DNA of 64,000 nt from Mesorhizobium sp. M4B.F.Ca.ET.203.01.1.1 (GTDB lineage Bacteria > Pseudomonadota > Alphaproteobacteria > Rhizobiales > Rhizobiaceae), in contig NZ_SRUO01000003.1 in assembly GCF_004791025.1 (NCBI RefSeq), positions 62,001 through 126,000 of the forward strand, in the 5' to 3' direction. A model generated the notes under the pieces. That model searched no databases. It worked only from the letters and a program-made list of their open reading frames with translations, and was not told the DNA's origin. The stretch's first letter is position 1. Each line of letters begins with the position of its first letter. Positions 42,959-51,512 of this stretch are shown here, piece by piece. A program made the translations under genes and the position numbers.

Positions 42959-43576
42959 ATGAAGGACGCAGGCGAGAAGACCACCCCGATCGAGGCGTCG
43001 CACAAGCTGTCCGACGCCATCCGCGACGTGAAGAACGCTTTCGCCGATCGCGACGATATCGTCGTCGACATGCGCGATGCGCACCGCATGCGGCTCGATC
43101 TGCTTGCCGCCGAGCTCGCCCCTGTCTTTGCCGAGGTGCCCACCGACATGGACAATTTCGACTTCGCGGTCTCGTCCGGTCTGCAGCCGCGCTTGTGGAT
43201 CGATGCCGTCAGCCACGTCGCCATGGGCCGCGACCGTCGCACCTATCGCTTCCTCAGGGACACGCGCATCGGCCGCGTGGTCCTCGCTGAATCGAGCGAG
43301 ATGAAGGTCGTCGCCGATCAGGTGACACGCTATGTGGCAGAGCGCGTCGTCGAGCGACAGCGGATGATGGAAGGCGGTGCCGAACATGCCATCCCGAGGC
43401 TGCAGCGCGCCTTGGTGACGGAAGCCGAACCGCCTTTGCGGGCGGCCCGGCGCGGCAGGGCCTGGTCGGCTGTCCTGTCCGGTCTCGGCCTGATTGCGGC
43501 CGGCGCACTGGTCGGGCTTGCCGTATCGCTCGTGCTGTTCTGGGATCGTCTCGCGGCGATGAAAATCAGCTTTTGA
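42959..43576 (+). CDS. Tail-anchored membrane protein of unknown function
   Basis: A 205-residue protein. The soluble part (residues 1-~170) is mixed alpha/beta (DIVVDMRDAHRMRLDLLAAE, DFAVSSGLQPRLWIDAVSHV, FLRDTRIGRVVLAES). A single C-terminal membrane helix covers about residues 175-198 (AVLSGLGLIAAGALVGLAVS). I do not recognise the family. Its 3' end overlaps the metallophosphoesterase gene by 11 bp in convergent orientation. Confidence 0.8.
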   Translation: MKDAGEKTTPIEASHKLSDAIRDVKNAFADRDDIVVDMRDAHRMRLDLLAAELAPVFAEVPTDMDNFDFAVSSGLQPRLWIDAVSHVAMGRDRRTYRFLRDTRIGRVVLAESSEMKVVADQVTRYVAERVVERQRMMEGGAEHAIPRLQRALVTEAEPPLRAARRGRAWSAVLSGLGLIAAGALVGLAVSLVLFWDRLAAMKISF

Positions 43577-44501
43577 CCAATGGGCGCGATGCCTCGGCAT
43601 CGGCTCCCAGTTCGATCACTTGCAGGTCCGACGGCGGCATTGCCGGTCCAGTCAGCCCGCGCCGGGTCAGGCGGACCTGCCAGTCGCCCTTTTCGCCTTC
43701 GATGTCGACCAGATTGTACTGCGCCGCCGGGTGCCTGCCGCCGAGCCCCTGCCCGGCCGCGGCGACACCGACGACCGGGATCCTGACACCGCGAGTGCCG
43801 ATGAAGAACAGGCTCGGATCGTGCGAATGGCCGTGCAGGACAAGCTCGGCGCCATGCCGATTTACCGTCCGCTGGAAGAGCTCTATGCCGAACAGGCGCT
43901 TGTATTGGGAAACGGCGCCGCGCACCGGCGGATGGTGGATCATGACCACCCGAAACAGGCCGCTGCCGGCCGTTGCGTCCAGTATCTTGCCGAGCCTTCG
44001 CGCCTGGCCTGCCCTGAAGAAGCCATTGGCCATGAACGGCGCGGTGGCGCGCGCCGTCGAAACGCCGATCAGCGCGACATTGCCACGCACGCGCAGATAG
44101 GGAAAGGCATTGCGGTCGACCGGCCCGCCGGTGCCGTCGCCGCTCATCCACGCCGCCCATGACCGGCAGACCTTGTCGAAGGCGCCCGGCACGTAGGCAT
44201 CGTGATTTCCGGGCACGACCGAAACGTCGTCGGGCGAGCCCAGCGTCTCCAGCCAGTGCCTGGCCATCTCGATCTCGCCGTCGAGCGCCAGGTTGACCAG
44301 GTCGCCGGTGACGGCGAGGTGGTCCGGCTGGCTGGCCTTGAGGTCGGCGACGATCGTGTCGATCACCGCGTCATGCATGTGGCGGCGGCGGTTGCGCTGC
44401 CAGTTGACGTAGCCGACCACGCGCTTGGAGGCGAGTTCGCGATAGGTTACACCGGGAAGCGGCCCCAGATGGACATCGGAAATATGCGCGAGCCTGAACA
44501 T
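43566..44501 (-). CDS. Calcineurin-like metallophosphoesterase
   Basis: A 311-residue phosphoesterase with all metal-binding motifs: LAHISDVHLG (D-x-H), VTGDLVN (GD), VVPGNHDAYVPG (GNHD), VMIHHPP and LVLHGHSHDP (GHxH). It binds two divalent metals and cleaves phosphomono- or diesters; 3',5'-cAMP phosphodiesterase CpdA-like or UDP-diacylglucosamine hydrolase-like roles are possible, but not decidable. The start at ATG 44499-44501 places the first motif at residue 5; an upstream in-frame ATG (44537) is the alternative. It is divergent from the Nudix gene by 38 bp. Confidence 0.92.
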   Translation of the reverse strand: MFRLAHISDVHLGPLPGVTYRELASKRVVGYVNWQRNRRRHMHDAVIDTIVADLKASQPDHLAVTGDLVNLALDGEIEMARHWLETLGSPDDVSVVPGNHDAYVPGAFDKVCRSWAAWMSGDGTGGPVDRNAFPYLRVRGNVALIGVSTARATAPFMANGFFRAGQARRLGKILDATAGSGLFRVVMIHHPPVRGAVSQYKRLFGIELFQRTVNRHGAELVLHGHSHDPSLFFIGTRGVRIPVVGVAAAGQGLGGRHPAAQYNLVDIEGEKGDWQVRLTRRGLTGPAMPPSDLQVIELGADAEASRPLVKS

Positions 44502-44539
44502 AGCTTCTTCATAAGCGAGCCGCTGCCTGCTTTCCACTC

Positions 44540-45073
44540 ATGGTTTTGCGCCGGCTCGCGGTTCTCCCGGTGACGGAACCCCTCGATCCGGAACAGGCCA
44601 TGCGTCAGACCGGCTGGCCGGGCCTCAGGGCAAGACTGTTCCATCTGTTGTTCCTGCTCAGGCGGCCGATGACGCTCGGTGTGCGCGGCCTGGTCCACGA
44701 TCGCGCCTCGAACAGCGTCTTCCTGATCCGCCACACCTATGTGCCCGGCTGGCAGCTGCCGGGCGGCGGCGTCGAGGTCGGCGAAACGCTTCTGGAGGCC
44801 CTGGCGCGCGAGCTGGCCGAGGAGGGCAACATCACGATTACGGCCGCGCCTGTGCTGAAGTCGGTGCATTTCAACCGTCGCTCCAGCAAGCGCGACCATG
44901 TTGGCTTCTATCTGATCGAGAGCTTCAAACAGACCGCGCCGAAACTGCCCGACCACGAAATCGCCGAGGCGGGTTTCTTCCCGCTCGACCGTTTGCCGGA
45001 AGCGACGACGCCTGCAACGCTGCGGCGGATCGCCGAGATTTTCGCGAAGGCCGAGATCTCGCCTTATTGGTAA
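44540..45073 (+). CDS. Nudix hydrolase with atypical Nudix box
   Basis: A 177-residue protein of the Nudix family. The box region is GGGVEVGETLLEALAREL followed by AEEGNI. The catalytic RExxEE residues are kept, but the last Gly of the consensus GX5EX7REUXEEXGU is Asn here. The N-terminal 45 residues (LHLLF-like hydrophobic patch LFHLLFLLRRPM) precede the core and might contact a membrane. Likely substrates are nucleoside-diphosphate derivatives. It ends 2 bp from the converging glutathione transferase gene. Confidence 0.87.
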   Translation: MVLRRLAVLPVTEPLDPEQAMRQTGWPGLRARLFHLLFLLRRPMTLGVRGLVHDRASNSVFLIRHTYVPGWQLPGGGVEVGETLLEALARELAEEGNITITAAPVLKSVHFNRRSSKRDHVGFYLIESFKQTAPKLPDHEIAEAGFFPLDRLPEATTPATLRRIAEIFAKAEISPYW

Positions 45074-45075
45074 CT

Positions 45076-46065
45076 CTAGGCAGCCTTCCCGAACCGCGCC
45101 CGGTCATGCGGCGCGGCATAGCCGAGCTCCGGCCCGACCGGTACGATGCCCGTCGGGTTGATCGTCTTGTGGCTGCCGTAGTAGTGCGCCTTGATGTGAT
45201 GCAGATTGACCGTCTTCGAGACGCCGGGTACCTGGTAGAGGTCGCGCAGATAGTTCGACAGGTTCGGATAGTCGGCGATGCGGCGCAGGTTGCACTTGAA
45301 GTGCCCGACATAGACCGGATCGAAGCGCACCAGCGTGGTGAACAGCCGCCAGTCCGCCTCGGTGATGCGGCCGCCAACGAGATAGCGCTGCTTTGACAGC
45401 CTCCCCTCCAGGCTGTCGAGGGCCGAAAACAGCTCTTCGAACGCCTCCTCATAGGCGGCCTGCGTGGTGGCGAAGCCGGCGCGATAGACGCCGTTGTTGA
45501 TGGCCGGGTAGACCAGTGCGTTGACGCGGTCGATCTCCCCGCGCAGCGCCTCGGGATAGAAATCGACGCTCTTGTCGGCCCATTCGTCGAAAGCCGAATT
45601 GAGCATGCGGATGATCTCGGAAGATTCGTTCGAGACGATCGTTTCTTCCTTTTTGTCCCACAGCACCGGCACCGTCACCCGGCCCGAATAGGCCGGATCG
45701 GCCTTGCTGTAGACCTGGTGCAGGAAATCGAGACCATGCAGCGTGTCGCCGGTGGCGCCGTCTTCGGCAAGGAAGGTCCATCCGTGCGCACCCATGAAAT
45801 GGTGCACGATGGAGACCGAGATTGCGTCTTCCAGGCCCTTCAGGGCGCGGAAGATCAGCGTCCTGTGCGCCCACGGACAGGCGAGCGAGACATAAAGATG
45901 GTAGCGGCCGGGCTCGGCCTTGAAGCCGCGCGTACGGCCTTCGGCCGGCGCGCCGTCGGGCGTGACCCAGTCGCGCCATTGCGACTGCGCCCGCACGAAC
46001 CTGCCGCCATTGTCGGCCGTCTCGTACCAGCGATCCTGCCACCTGCCTTCGACCAGCAATCCCAT
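45076..46065 (-). CDS. Glutathionyl-hydroquinone reductase (Xi-class GST)
   Basis: A 329-residue enzyme of the YqjG/PcpF/ECM4 type. The catalytic Cys is C63 in YVSLACPWAHRT, the signature CPWA motif. TVPVLWDKKEETIVSNESSEI is the glutathione-binding region and LVGGRITEADWRLFTTLVRFDPVY the GST C-domain motif. It reduces glutathionyl-hydroquinones back to hydroquinones. The start is the ATG at 46063-46065 behind AAGGAGA; the longer upstream frame is non-coding in character. Confidence 0.95.
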   Translation of the reverse strand: MGLLVEGRWQDRWYETADNGGRFVRAQSQWRDWVTPDGAPAEGRTRGFKAEPGRYHLYVSLACPWAHRTLIFRALKGLEDAISVSIVHHFMGAHGWTFLAEDGATGDTLHGLDFLHQVYSKADPAYSGRVTVPVLWDKKEETIVSNESSEIIRMLNSAFDEWADKSVDFYPEALRGEIDRVNALVYPAINNGVYRAGFATTQAAYEEAFEELFSALDSLEGRLSKQRYLVGGRITEADWRLFTTLVRFDPVYVGHFKCNLRRIADYPNLSNYLRDLYQVPGVSKTVNLHHIKAHYYGSHKTINPTGIVPVGPELGYAAPHDRARFGKAA

Positions 46066-46339
46066 GCAAATCTCCTTGACGCTTGAGGTGCATGTAGGCG
46101 TACGGCGGCGATCCCGAAGACGCGATCTGCTGAACAGACCGTCACTTTGCCGGAATCGGCGAACGAAAACGGCGGATTGCAGCGGCCGGAAATTGATGCT
46201 AGCGGAAAACCCGCATGTTGGACTTTGCCACAATCCGGTTCGACCGACGACGAAAGGGCGCCCGCGCTTGATGAAGCGCTGACTGGCGAACGCTGCCGCT
46301 TGCAGCAAACCTTTCCTCGCATACCGGAACGCGAAGACC

Positions 46340-46876
46340 ATGAGCCTTGCCGACGTCGAATACCTGCCGGAAACCCCGGCGCATGACCCCGAGGTCGAAG
46401 CCATTAACGACGAGGCCTTCGGGCCGGGCCGTTTCGTGCTTGCCGCCTACAAGATCCGCGAGGCCGGAGGGCATGATCGCGCGATGTCCTTCGTCGCCGT
46501 CGATGGCGACACCGTCGTCGCCTCGGTGCGGATGACGCGTATCGCCGCCGGCGCCGGGCGCGCGCTGATGCTCGGACCGCTTGCGGTGCGCCCCGCCTTC
46601 AAGAATCTCGGCATCGGCCGCCGGCTTGTGGCGATCGCGCTGGAAGCCGCCGCCAAGGCCGGCGCACCGGCCGTGATCCTGGTCGGCGACGAGCCCTATT
46701 ATGGCCCGCTCGGCTTCAAACGCTTCCCGCGCGGTCAGATTTCCATGCCGCGCCCCGTCGATCTCGACAGGCTGCTTCACCACGAAATCAAGCCGGGCGC
46801 CGTGGCCAAACTGACGGGCGAGGTCGGCCATGCGGATCAGGCGCGTTTGCCCGAACAAATTCCGGCAATAGCCTGA
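46340..46876 (+). CDS. GNAT-family N-acetyltransferase
   Basis: A 178-residue acetyltransferase. The acetyl-CoA pyrophosphate loop is KNLGIGRRLVAIAL (R/Q-x-x-G-x-G/A type) near residue 95, preceded by LMLGPLAVRP, and VGDEPYYGPLGFKRF is typical of the YhbS subgroup. Substrate unknown. Its stop codon (46874-46876) is the first base triplet of a tandem degenerate repeat array. Confidence 0.9.
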   Translation: MSLADVEYLPETPAHDPEVEAINDEAFGPGRFVLAAYKIREAGGHDRAMSFVAVDGDTVVASVRMTRIAAGAGRALMLGPLAVRPAFKNLGIGRRLVAIALEAAAKAGAPAVILVGDEPYYGPLGFKRFPRGQISMPRPVDLDRLLHHEIKPGAVAKLTGEVGHADQARLPEQIPAIA

Positions 46877-46993
46877 TCCACGGGTCAATCGGCACGATTG
46901 ATCCCGGTCAATCGGTACGATTGATCCACGGGTCGATTGGCGCATGCCAATCGATCCCCGGGTCAAACGGCGCATGCCGATTGATCTCGATTG
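46874..46993. repeat. Degenerate tandem repeat array, 4-5 units
   Basis: Units beginning TGATCC or CGATCC start at 46874, 46899, 46922, 46952 and a partial at 46982, each 23-30 bp. The shared pattern is TGATCCACGGGTCAATCGG followed by a short spacer, and several units have the internal GATTGATC palindrome. It fills the gap between the GNAT gene and the SDR gene. Confidence 0.75.
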
Positions 46994-47074
46994 AAACTTC
47001 GATTGACCCCGTCTGCCGTTGCGCCTTCGCGGCGTCCTTCGTAGCATGACCGGAAAAGCGTGAAGGATGCCGGC

Positions 47075-47836
47075 ATGAACCCGAATGGCCAGATAGCGAT
47101 CGTCACCGGCGGCGGCTCCGGCCTCGGCGAGGCGACGGCGCGTGCCCTCGCCGCCAAGGGCGCCAGCGTCGCCATCCTCGATGTCGGCATCGACCGCGCC
47201 AGGAAGGTCGCCGACGATATTGGCGGCATCGCCGTCCAGTGCGACGTCAGCAGCGGCGACAGCGCCGCCGCCGCGATCGCGGACGTGTCGCAAAAACTCG
47301 GCGAGCCGCGCATCCTCGTCAATTGCGCCGGCATCGCCATCGGCGTGAAGACGATCGGCAAGGACGGCCCGCACCCGCTCGACCAGTACCGCAAGGTGAT
47401 CGAGATCAACCTGATCGGCACCTTCAACATGATCCGCCTCGTTGCCGACCGCGCCGCCAAGCTCGATGCGCTGGATGGCGGCGAGCGCGGCGTCATCGTC
47501 AACACGGCATCGGTCGCCGCCTATGACGGCCAGATCGGCCAGGCTGCCTATTCGGCCTCCAAGGGCGGCGTGGTCGGCATGACGCTGCCGGTCGCCCGCG
47601 ATCTCGCCCGTTCCGGCATCCGCGTCTGCACCATCGCGCCCGGCATCTTCCGGACGCCGATGATGGCCGGCATGCCGCAGGAGGTGCAGGATTCGCTGGG
47701 CGCGGCGGTGCCGTTCCCGTCCCGCCTCGGCGAGCCTTCAGAATATGCAGCACTTGCGCTGCACATCGTCGAGAACCAGATGCTGAACGGCGAAACCATC
47801 CGCCTCGACGGCGCCATCCGCATGGCCCCCAAATAG
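47075..47836 (+). CDS. SDR, 3-hydroxyacyl-CoA dehydrogenase type 2-like
   Basis: A 253-residue SDR. NAD motif [17 protein letters not shown], and catalytic Ser in NTASVAA with Tyr-Lys in AAYSASKGG. The insertion [19 protein letters not shown] and the C-terminal [15 protein letters not shown] are characteristic of the HSD17B10/HADH2 group, which oxidises 3-hydroxy- and 2-methyl-3-hydroxyacyl-CoA. ATG 47075 follows AAGGA at proper spacing; GTG 47060 is the alternative. It ends 5 bp before the racemase-like gene, so both may act on branched acyl-CoAs. Confidence 0.9.
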   Translation: MNPNGQIAIVTGGGSGLGEATARALAAKGASVAILDVGIDRARKVADDIGGIAVQCDVSSGDSAAAAIADVSQKLGEPRILVNCAGIAIGVKTIGKDGPHPLDQYRKVIEINLIGTFNMIRLVADRAAKLDALDGGERGVIVNTASVAAYDGQIGQAAYSASKGGVVGMTLPVARDLARSGIRVCTIAPGIFRTPMMAGMPQEVQDSLGAAVPFPSRLGEPSEYAALALHIVENQMLNGETIRLDGAIRMAPK

Positions 47837-47841
47837 CCGCG

Positions 47842-49014
47842 ATGGACACCGGCATTTCCGCTGCCGGAAAGACCGGTCCGCTGGCCGGTCTGACGGTGAT
47901 CGAGATGGCCGGTCTCGGTCCGGTGCCGCTGGCGGGGCTGATACTGTCGGAAATGGGCGCCGAGGTGCTGCGCATCGAGCGCATCGGCGCAAGTCCGCCT
48001 TTGCTGGATCTGCCGGCCGAATACGATCTCGACCGCCACGGCCGCTCCATCCTGCGCATCGATCTCAAGCGCGGCGAAGGCAGAGAACTGCTGCTCGGTC
48101 TTGTCGCAAAGACCGACATGCTGATCGAGGGCTATCGGCCCGGCGTCATGGAGCGGCTTGGCCTTGGACCTGATGCGGCGCTGGCGCGCAATCCCGCGCT
48201 GATCTACGGCCGCATGACCGGTTTCGGTCAAGACGGGCCGCTTTCGGACCGCGCCGGCCACGACATCACCTATCTGGCCGATTCCGGCCTGCTGCACGCC
48301 ATCGGCAGGCAGGCAAGCCCGCCGGTCCCGCCGCTCAACCTCGTCGCCGATTATGGCGGCGGCGCCATGATGCTGATCGCCGGCGTGCTCGCCGCCTTGT
48401 TCCAGCGCTCGCGTTCCGGCAAGGGCCAGGTGATCGACGCCGCCATGGTCGAAGGCGCTTCCATGCTGGCAACGCCGGTGCACGCCTTCATGGCCGCCGG
48501 CCTGTGGAGGGACGAACGCGGCGTCAACCTGCTCGATTCCGGCGCGCCCTTCTACGACACCTACGAGACGGCGGACGCGCGCCATGTCGCGGTCGGCTGC
48601 CTCGAGCCCCGCTTCTTCGCCGAATTCGCCAGGCTGCTGCCGCTCGACCAGCGTTTCGCGCATGGCCAGTACGACAGGGCCATTTGGCCGGCGATGCGCG
48701 CCGAAATCGCCGCGCGCATGAGGCAGAAGACGCGCGACGACTGGGAGACGGTCTTCGCCGCGACTGATGCCTGCGTCGCGCCGGTGCTGTCCTTGCGGGA
48801 AGCCAGAGACCATCCGCACAATCGCGCCCGTGGCGCCTTTGTCAGATCGGGCGACCTCGATCGCCCCGCTCCGGCGCCACGCTTCTCGCAAGCGCCGTCG
48901 ACGATCGGCGCCGCGCCGACCGATCGTGATCTCAAGCCGGAGACGGTTCTTGCGCGTTTCGGCGTCGCCGGAAGCGAGATTGCGGCCCTTGTCAAATCCG
49001 GCGTGATCGGATGA
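47842..49014 (+). CDS. CaiB/BaiF family protein, alpha-methylacyl-CoA racemase-like
   Basis: A 390-residue class III CoA-transferase-fold protein. GPLAGLTVIEMAGLGPVP is the standard N-terminus. The racemase catalytic pair is present: H140 in AGHDITYLADSG and D170 in LVADYGGGAMML, with the same 30-residue spacing as in mycobacterial alpha-methylacyl-CoA racemase, and DMLIEGYRPGVMERLGLG is conserved. It would interconvert 2R/2S methyl-branched acyl-CoAs before beta-oxidation. It is coupled to the HADH2-like SDR 5 bp upstream. Confidence 0.9.
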   Translation: MDTGISAAGKTGPLAGLTVIEMAGLGPVPLAGLILSEMGAEVLRIERIGASPPLLDLPAEYDLDRHGRSILRIDLKRGEGRELLLGLVAKTDMLIEGYRPGVMERLGLGPDAALARNPALIYGRMTGFGQDGPLSDRAGHDITYLADSGLLHAIGRQASPPVPPLNLVADYGGGAMMLIAGVLAALFQRSRSGKGQVIDAAMVEGASMLATPVHAFMAAGLWRDERGVNLLDSGAPFYDTYETADARHVAVGCLEPRFFAEFARLLPLDQRFAHGQYDRAIWPAMRAEIAARMRQKTRDDWETVFAATDACVAPVLSLREARDHPHNRARGAFVRSGDLDRPAPAPRFSQAPSTIGAAPTDRDLKPETVLARFGVAGSEIAALVKSGVIG

Positions 49015-49053
49015 TAAGCGGAGCAGAAAAATCAGCTTAAACGGTGAGCGCTC

Positions 49054-49830
49054 TTGGTTGATCGTAAAAAGGACGTCATCCGCGAGACCGATGCCGAAGC
49101 GGTGAGGCTGGCGAAGACGCTGATCCGTAGCGCTCGCTTCGGCGCGCTGGCGGTGATCGAGCCCGGCACCGGGGCGCCGCTGGCGAGCCGGGTCGGCGTT
49201 GCCACCGACAGTGACGGCGCGCCGCTGATCCTGGTCTCGATGCTGTCGGCGCATACCGGCGCGCTGCTTGCCGACCCGCGCTGTTCGCTGCTGGTCGGCG
49301 AACCCGGCAAGGGCGATCCGCTGGCGCATCCGCGCATAACGCTGGTCTGCCGGGCGAGGCGGCTGGAGCATGGGGCGGAAGAGCACCAGCGCGCCGAGCG
49401 GCGCTATCTCAACCGCAATCCCAAGGCAAGGCTCTACGCCGGGCTTGGCGACTTCTCCATTTTCCGGCTCGAACCCGAGCGTGCCAGCCTCAATGGCGGC
49501 TTCGGCAAGGCCTATCTGCTCGATCGTGCCGACCTCATCATCGCCGGACCGATTGTCGAGGACCTGGCCGCAGGCGAGCAATCGGCACTCGACCACATGA
49601 ATGCCGACCATCTCGACGCGATCGCCGTCTATGCGCTTCATTTCGCCAGGGCCGAGGGTGACGGCTGGGTCGCCACCGGCTTCGACGCCGAAGGCATGGA
49701 CCTTGCGGCTGGCGATAGCCTATGCCGGGTGTTCTTTCCTGAACCGCTGAAGGCCGCGCGGGATCTGCGAACGGTGCTGGTCGACATGGCAAAGACCGGT
49801 CGCGCCGCCGGCTATTCACAAGGGCGATAG
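49054..49830 (+). CDS. HugZ-family haem utilisation/pyridoxamine-phosphate-oxidase-fold protein
   Basis: A 258-residue protein. The N-terminal ~150 residues are a split-barrel FMN/haem-binding fold (AVIEPGTGAPLASRVGVATD, GDPLAHPRITLVCRARRL). The C-terminal domain (ALDHMNADHLDAIAVYALHF) is the DUF2470-type HugZ tail with a His-rich helix. HugZ proteins cleave haem without classical haem oxygenase. The start is TTG at 49054 with weak ribosome site, so it is uncertain. The next gene is a NolR-like regulator 160 bp on. Confidence 0.87.
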   Translation: MVDRKKDVIRETDAEAVRLAKTLIRSARFGALAVIEPGTGAPLASRVGVATDSDGAPLILVSMLSAHTGALLADPRCSLLVGEPGKGDPLAHPRITLVCRARRLEHGAEEHQRAERRYLNRNPKARLYAGLGDFSIFRLEPERASLNGGFGKAYLLDRADLIIAGPIVEDLAAGEQSALDHMNADHLDAIAVYALHFARAEGDGWVATGFDAEGMDLAAGDSLCRVFFPEPLKAARDLRTVLVDMAKTGRAAGYSQGR

Positions 49831-49873
49831 TTAATCGCCTAGAATCAAAAGCAAGTCTTGAGATTTGGAAGAA

Positions 49874-49969
49874 ATGTTCTACCCTTTTGGTGTGACGCTG
49901 ATTCACGAGCGCGCACCCACACGTGAGTTTATGGAATCAGACGCTATTGCCCCCATAGCGTCTGGATGA
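49874..49969 (+). CDS. Possible 31-residue small protein ahead of NolR-like gene
   Basis: An ATG-initiated ORF (begins MFYPFGVTLIHERAPTREF, ends ASG) lies in the HugZ-NolR gap. Spacing from a GGAAG upstream is short and the ORF contains the palindrome at 49938-49964, so it may be chance. It is listed because it is too short for routine calling. Confidence 0.25.
   Translation: MFYPFGVTLIHERAPTREFMESDAIAPIASG
49938..49964. promoter_or_regulatory. Perfect 10-bp palindrome 26 bp upstream of NolR-like gene
   Basis: CAGACGCTAT (49938-49947) and ATAGCGTCTG (49955-49964) are exact complements around a 7-base centre. It could be the autoregulatory operator of the ArsR-family gene or a 5' mRNA hairpin. 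Confidence 0.5.
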
Positions 49970-49990
49970 GCTGAAAAGCATGGGGCATCG

Positions 49991-50329
49991 ATGATCTCGA
50001 GCAAGCTAATCGCAAACGCCGAATCGGCAGCCACGTTTCTGACGCTCATGGGCAACGAGAAACGGCTGTTGATCATGAGCTATCTGGTCGACGGCGAAAT
50101 GTCGGTCGGCGCCATCGCCGAAAAGGTCCAGCTGAGCCAGTCCGCCCTGTCTCAGCATCTGGCGAAGCTGCGCGGACTCGACCTCGTCGAGACCCGTCGC
50201 GACCGGCAGATGATCTACTATTCCTGCAAGTCGGAAGCCGCGCGCGAGTTGCTCCGCATGCTGGACGGCATTTTCGGCGACGGCGATCTATCGCGGATGG
50301 CCCATCGCCTGCGTCGCGCCGGGGCTTGA
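49991..50329 (+). CDS. ArsR-family regulator, NolR-like
   Basis: A 112-residue winged-helix protein. The segment AATFLTLMGNEKRLLIMSYL, then QLSQSALSQHLAKLRGLDLV and TRRDRQMIYYSC, matches the rhizobial nodulation regulator NolR closely in pattern. No metal-binding Cys motif of ArsR/SmtB (CxC) is present, as expected for NolR-like proteins. NolR represses nod and other genes as a dimer; this one may instead regulate neighbours such as the HugZ-like gene. A perfect palindrome lies just upstream. Confidence 0.88.
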   Translation: MISSKLIANAESAATFLTLMGNEKRLLIMSYLVDGEMSVGAIAEKVQLSQSALSQHLAKLRGLDLVETRRDRQMIYYSCKSEAARELLRMLDGIFGDGDLSRMAHRLRRAGA

Positions 50330-50386
50330 CCGGCGCGTCCGATCACCCCTTACCTCGCTGACGAATTTTCGCCGGTCGAGGCACGC

Positions 50387-51187
50387 ATGGACATTATCCG
50401 CATCGACGATCCGCGGGACCCGCGTGTCGCTGCCTATCTCGATATCCGCGAGCGCGATCTCGTTGGCCGTCACGGCCGTTTCGTCGCCGAAGGCAAGGTG
50501 GTGCTCGACGTGCTCTTCTCGGCGGGCCGCTTCGCCGTCGAATCGGTGCTGGTCCTGGAAAACCGGCTGGCTGGTCTCGAGAGCACCTTGCGCAAGGCTG
50601 CTCCTGCTCTCCCCGTCTATGTCGCCAGCGGCGAGATCATTGACAGGATCGCCGGATTCCACATGCATCGCGGCATTCTGGCGATCGGCAGCAGGGGCGC
50701 CGAACAACCCGCCGAGAGTTTGCTGGCTACCCTGCCCGCCGGCGCGCTGGTCGTCGTCCTCGTCGGCATCGCCAATCACGACAATATGGGCTCGATCTTC
50801 CGCAACGCCGCCGCCTTCGGCGCCGATGCGGTCTTGATGGACGCGACCTGTTGCGATCCTCTGTACCGCAAGGCGATCCGCGTCTCGGTCGGCGCCGCGC
50901 TGAAGGTCCCCTTCGCATCCTTCGGCGACGCCGGCCACATCACCGCCCTGCTCGACCGGCTGGGCTTTGGCCAGTTCGCCCTGTCGCCGCGCGGCGAGAC
51001 CGACATTCGCGATGCGCAGAGGACGGACCGGCTGGCGCTCTATCTCGGCACCGAAGGCGAAGGCCTGCCCGAGGCTCTGCTCTCCCGCTTGCGCACGGTG
51101 CGGATTGCCATGGCGCAAGGCTTCGACAGCCTCAACGTCGCAGCCGCCTCGGCCATCGCGCTGCATCATTTTTCGCGCGGCGGCTGA
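50387..51187 (+). CDS. TrmH/SpoU-family RNA 2'-O-methyltransferase
   Basis: A 266-residue SPOUT methyltransferase. The N-terminal ~90 residues form the substrate-binding domain (RHGRFVAEGKVVLDVLFSAG). SPOUT motif 1 is IANHDNMGSIFRNAAAFGAD with the catalytic-type Asn and Arg, motif 2 YLGTEGEGLP, and motif 3 SLNVAAASAIALHHF, which form the S-adenosylmethionine knot. The RNA target (tRNA or rRNA) is not known. It ends converging with a small membrane protein gene, overlapping it by 22 bp. Confidence 0.93.
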   Translation: MDIIRIDDPRDPRVAAYLDIRERDLVGRHGRFVAEGKVVLDVLFSAGRFAVESVLVLENRLAGLESTLRKAAPALPVYVASGEIIDRIAGFHMHRGILAIGSRGAEQPAESLLATLPAGALVVVLVGIANHDNMGSIFRNAAAFGADAVLMDATCCDPLYRKAIRVSVGAALKVPFASFGDAGHITALLDRLGFGQFALSPRGETDIRDAQRTDRLALYLGTEGEGLPEALLSRLRTVRIAMAQGFDSLNVAAASAIALHHFSRGG

Positions 51188-51471
51188 CGAATGTCGCCCA
51201 TGAGGGACAGTGTGGTCGAAGGCTGACCTGGTTTCGGAACGATGCGTGTCGTGCCGATCTCAGTTGGCGCGGCCTCGATCCTGAAGACTTCCATGTCGTC
51301 TGCGCGCGGCACTGGAGCGCCGGTTGCCCTCGATCGCGCATCGTGGGCTATTTCGGTGATATCCCACAGCGACGTCGCGACATCCAACAGCGCGGAAAGC
51401 AGCGGACAAAAGAGCCAGAGAGCGAGCAGGAATATCGCGGCGACCGCACGGAGGATCATCGCATCGGACAT
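51166..51471 (-). CDS. Small membrane protein, hypothetical
   Basis: A 101-residue protein with an N-terminal membrane span at about residues 3-27 (AMILRAVAAIFLLALWLFCP) and a polar C-terminal half with no known motif. The start at ATG 51469-51471 is chosen; 51495 is possible. It lies 41 bp downstream of the coiled-coil gene on the same strand and overlaps the methyltransferase 3' end. Coding status is plausible but not certain. Confidence 0.55.
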   Translation of the reverse strand: MSDAMILRAVAAIFLLALWLFCPLLSALLDVATSLWDITEIAHDARSRATGAPVPRADDMEVFRIEAAPTEIGTTRIVPKPGQPSTTLSLMGDIRQPPREK

Positions 51472-51512
51472 GGTGATGCCCAGCCCTGAGTGCAAGCAGG
51501 TTGCGGCGTGCG

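Noticed and set aside
46874..46993. CRISPR array
   Set aside because: Repeat units are short, degenerate and contiguous with no unique spacers of constant length; no cas genes are nearby.
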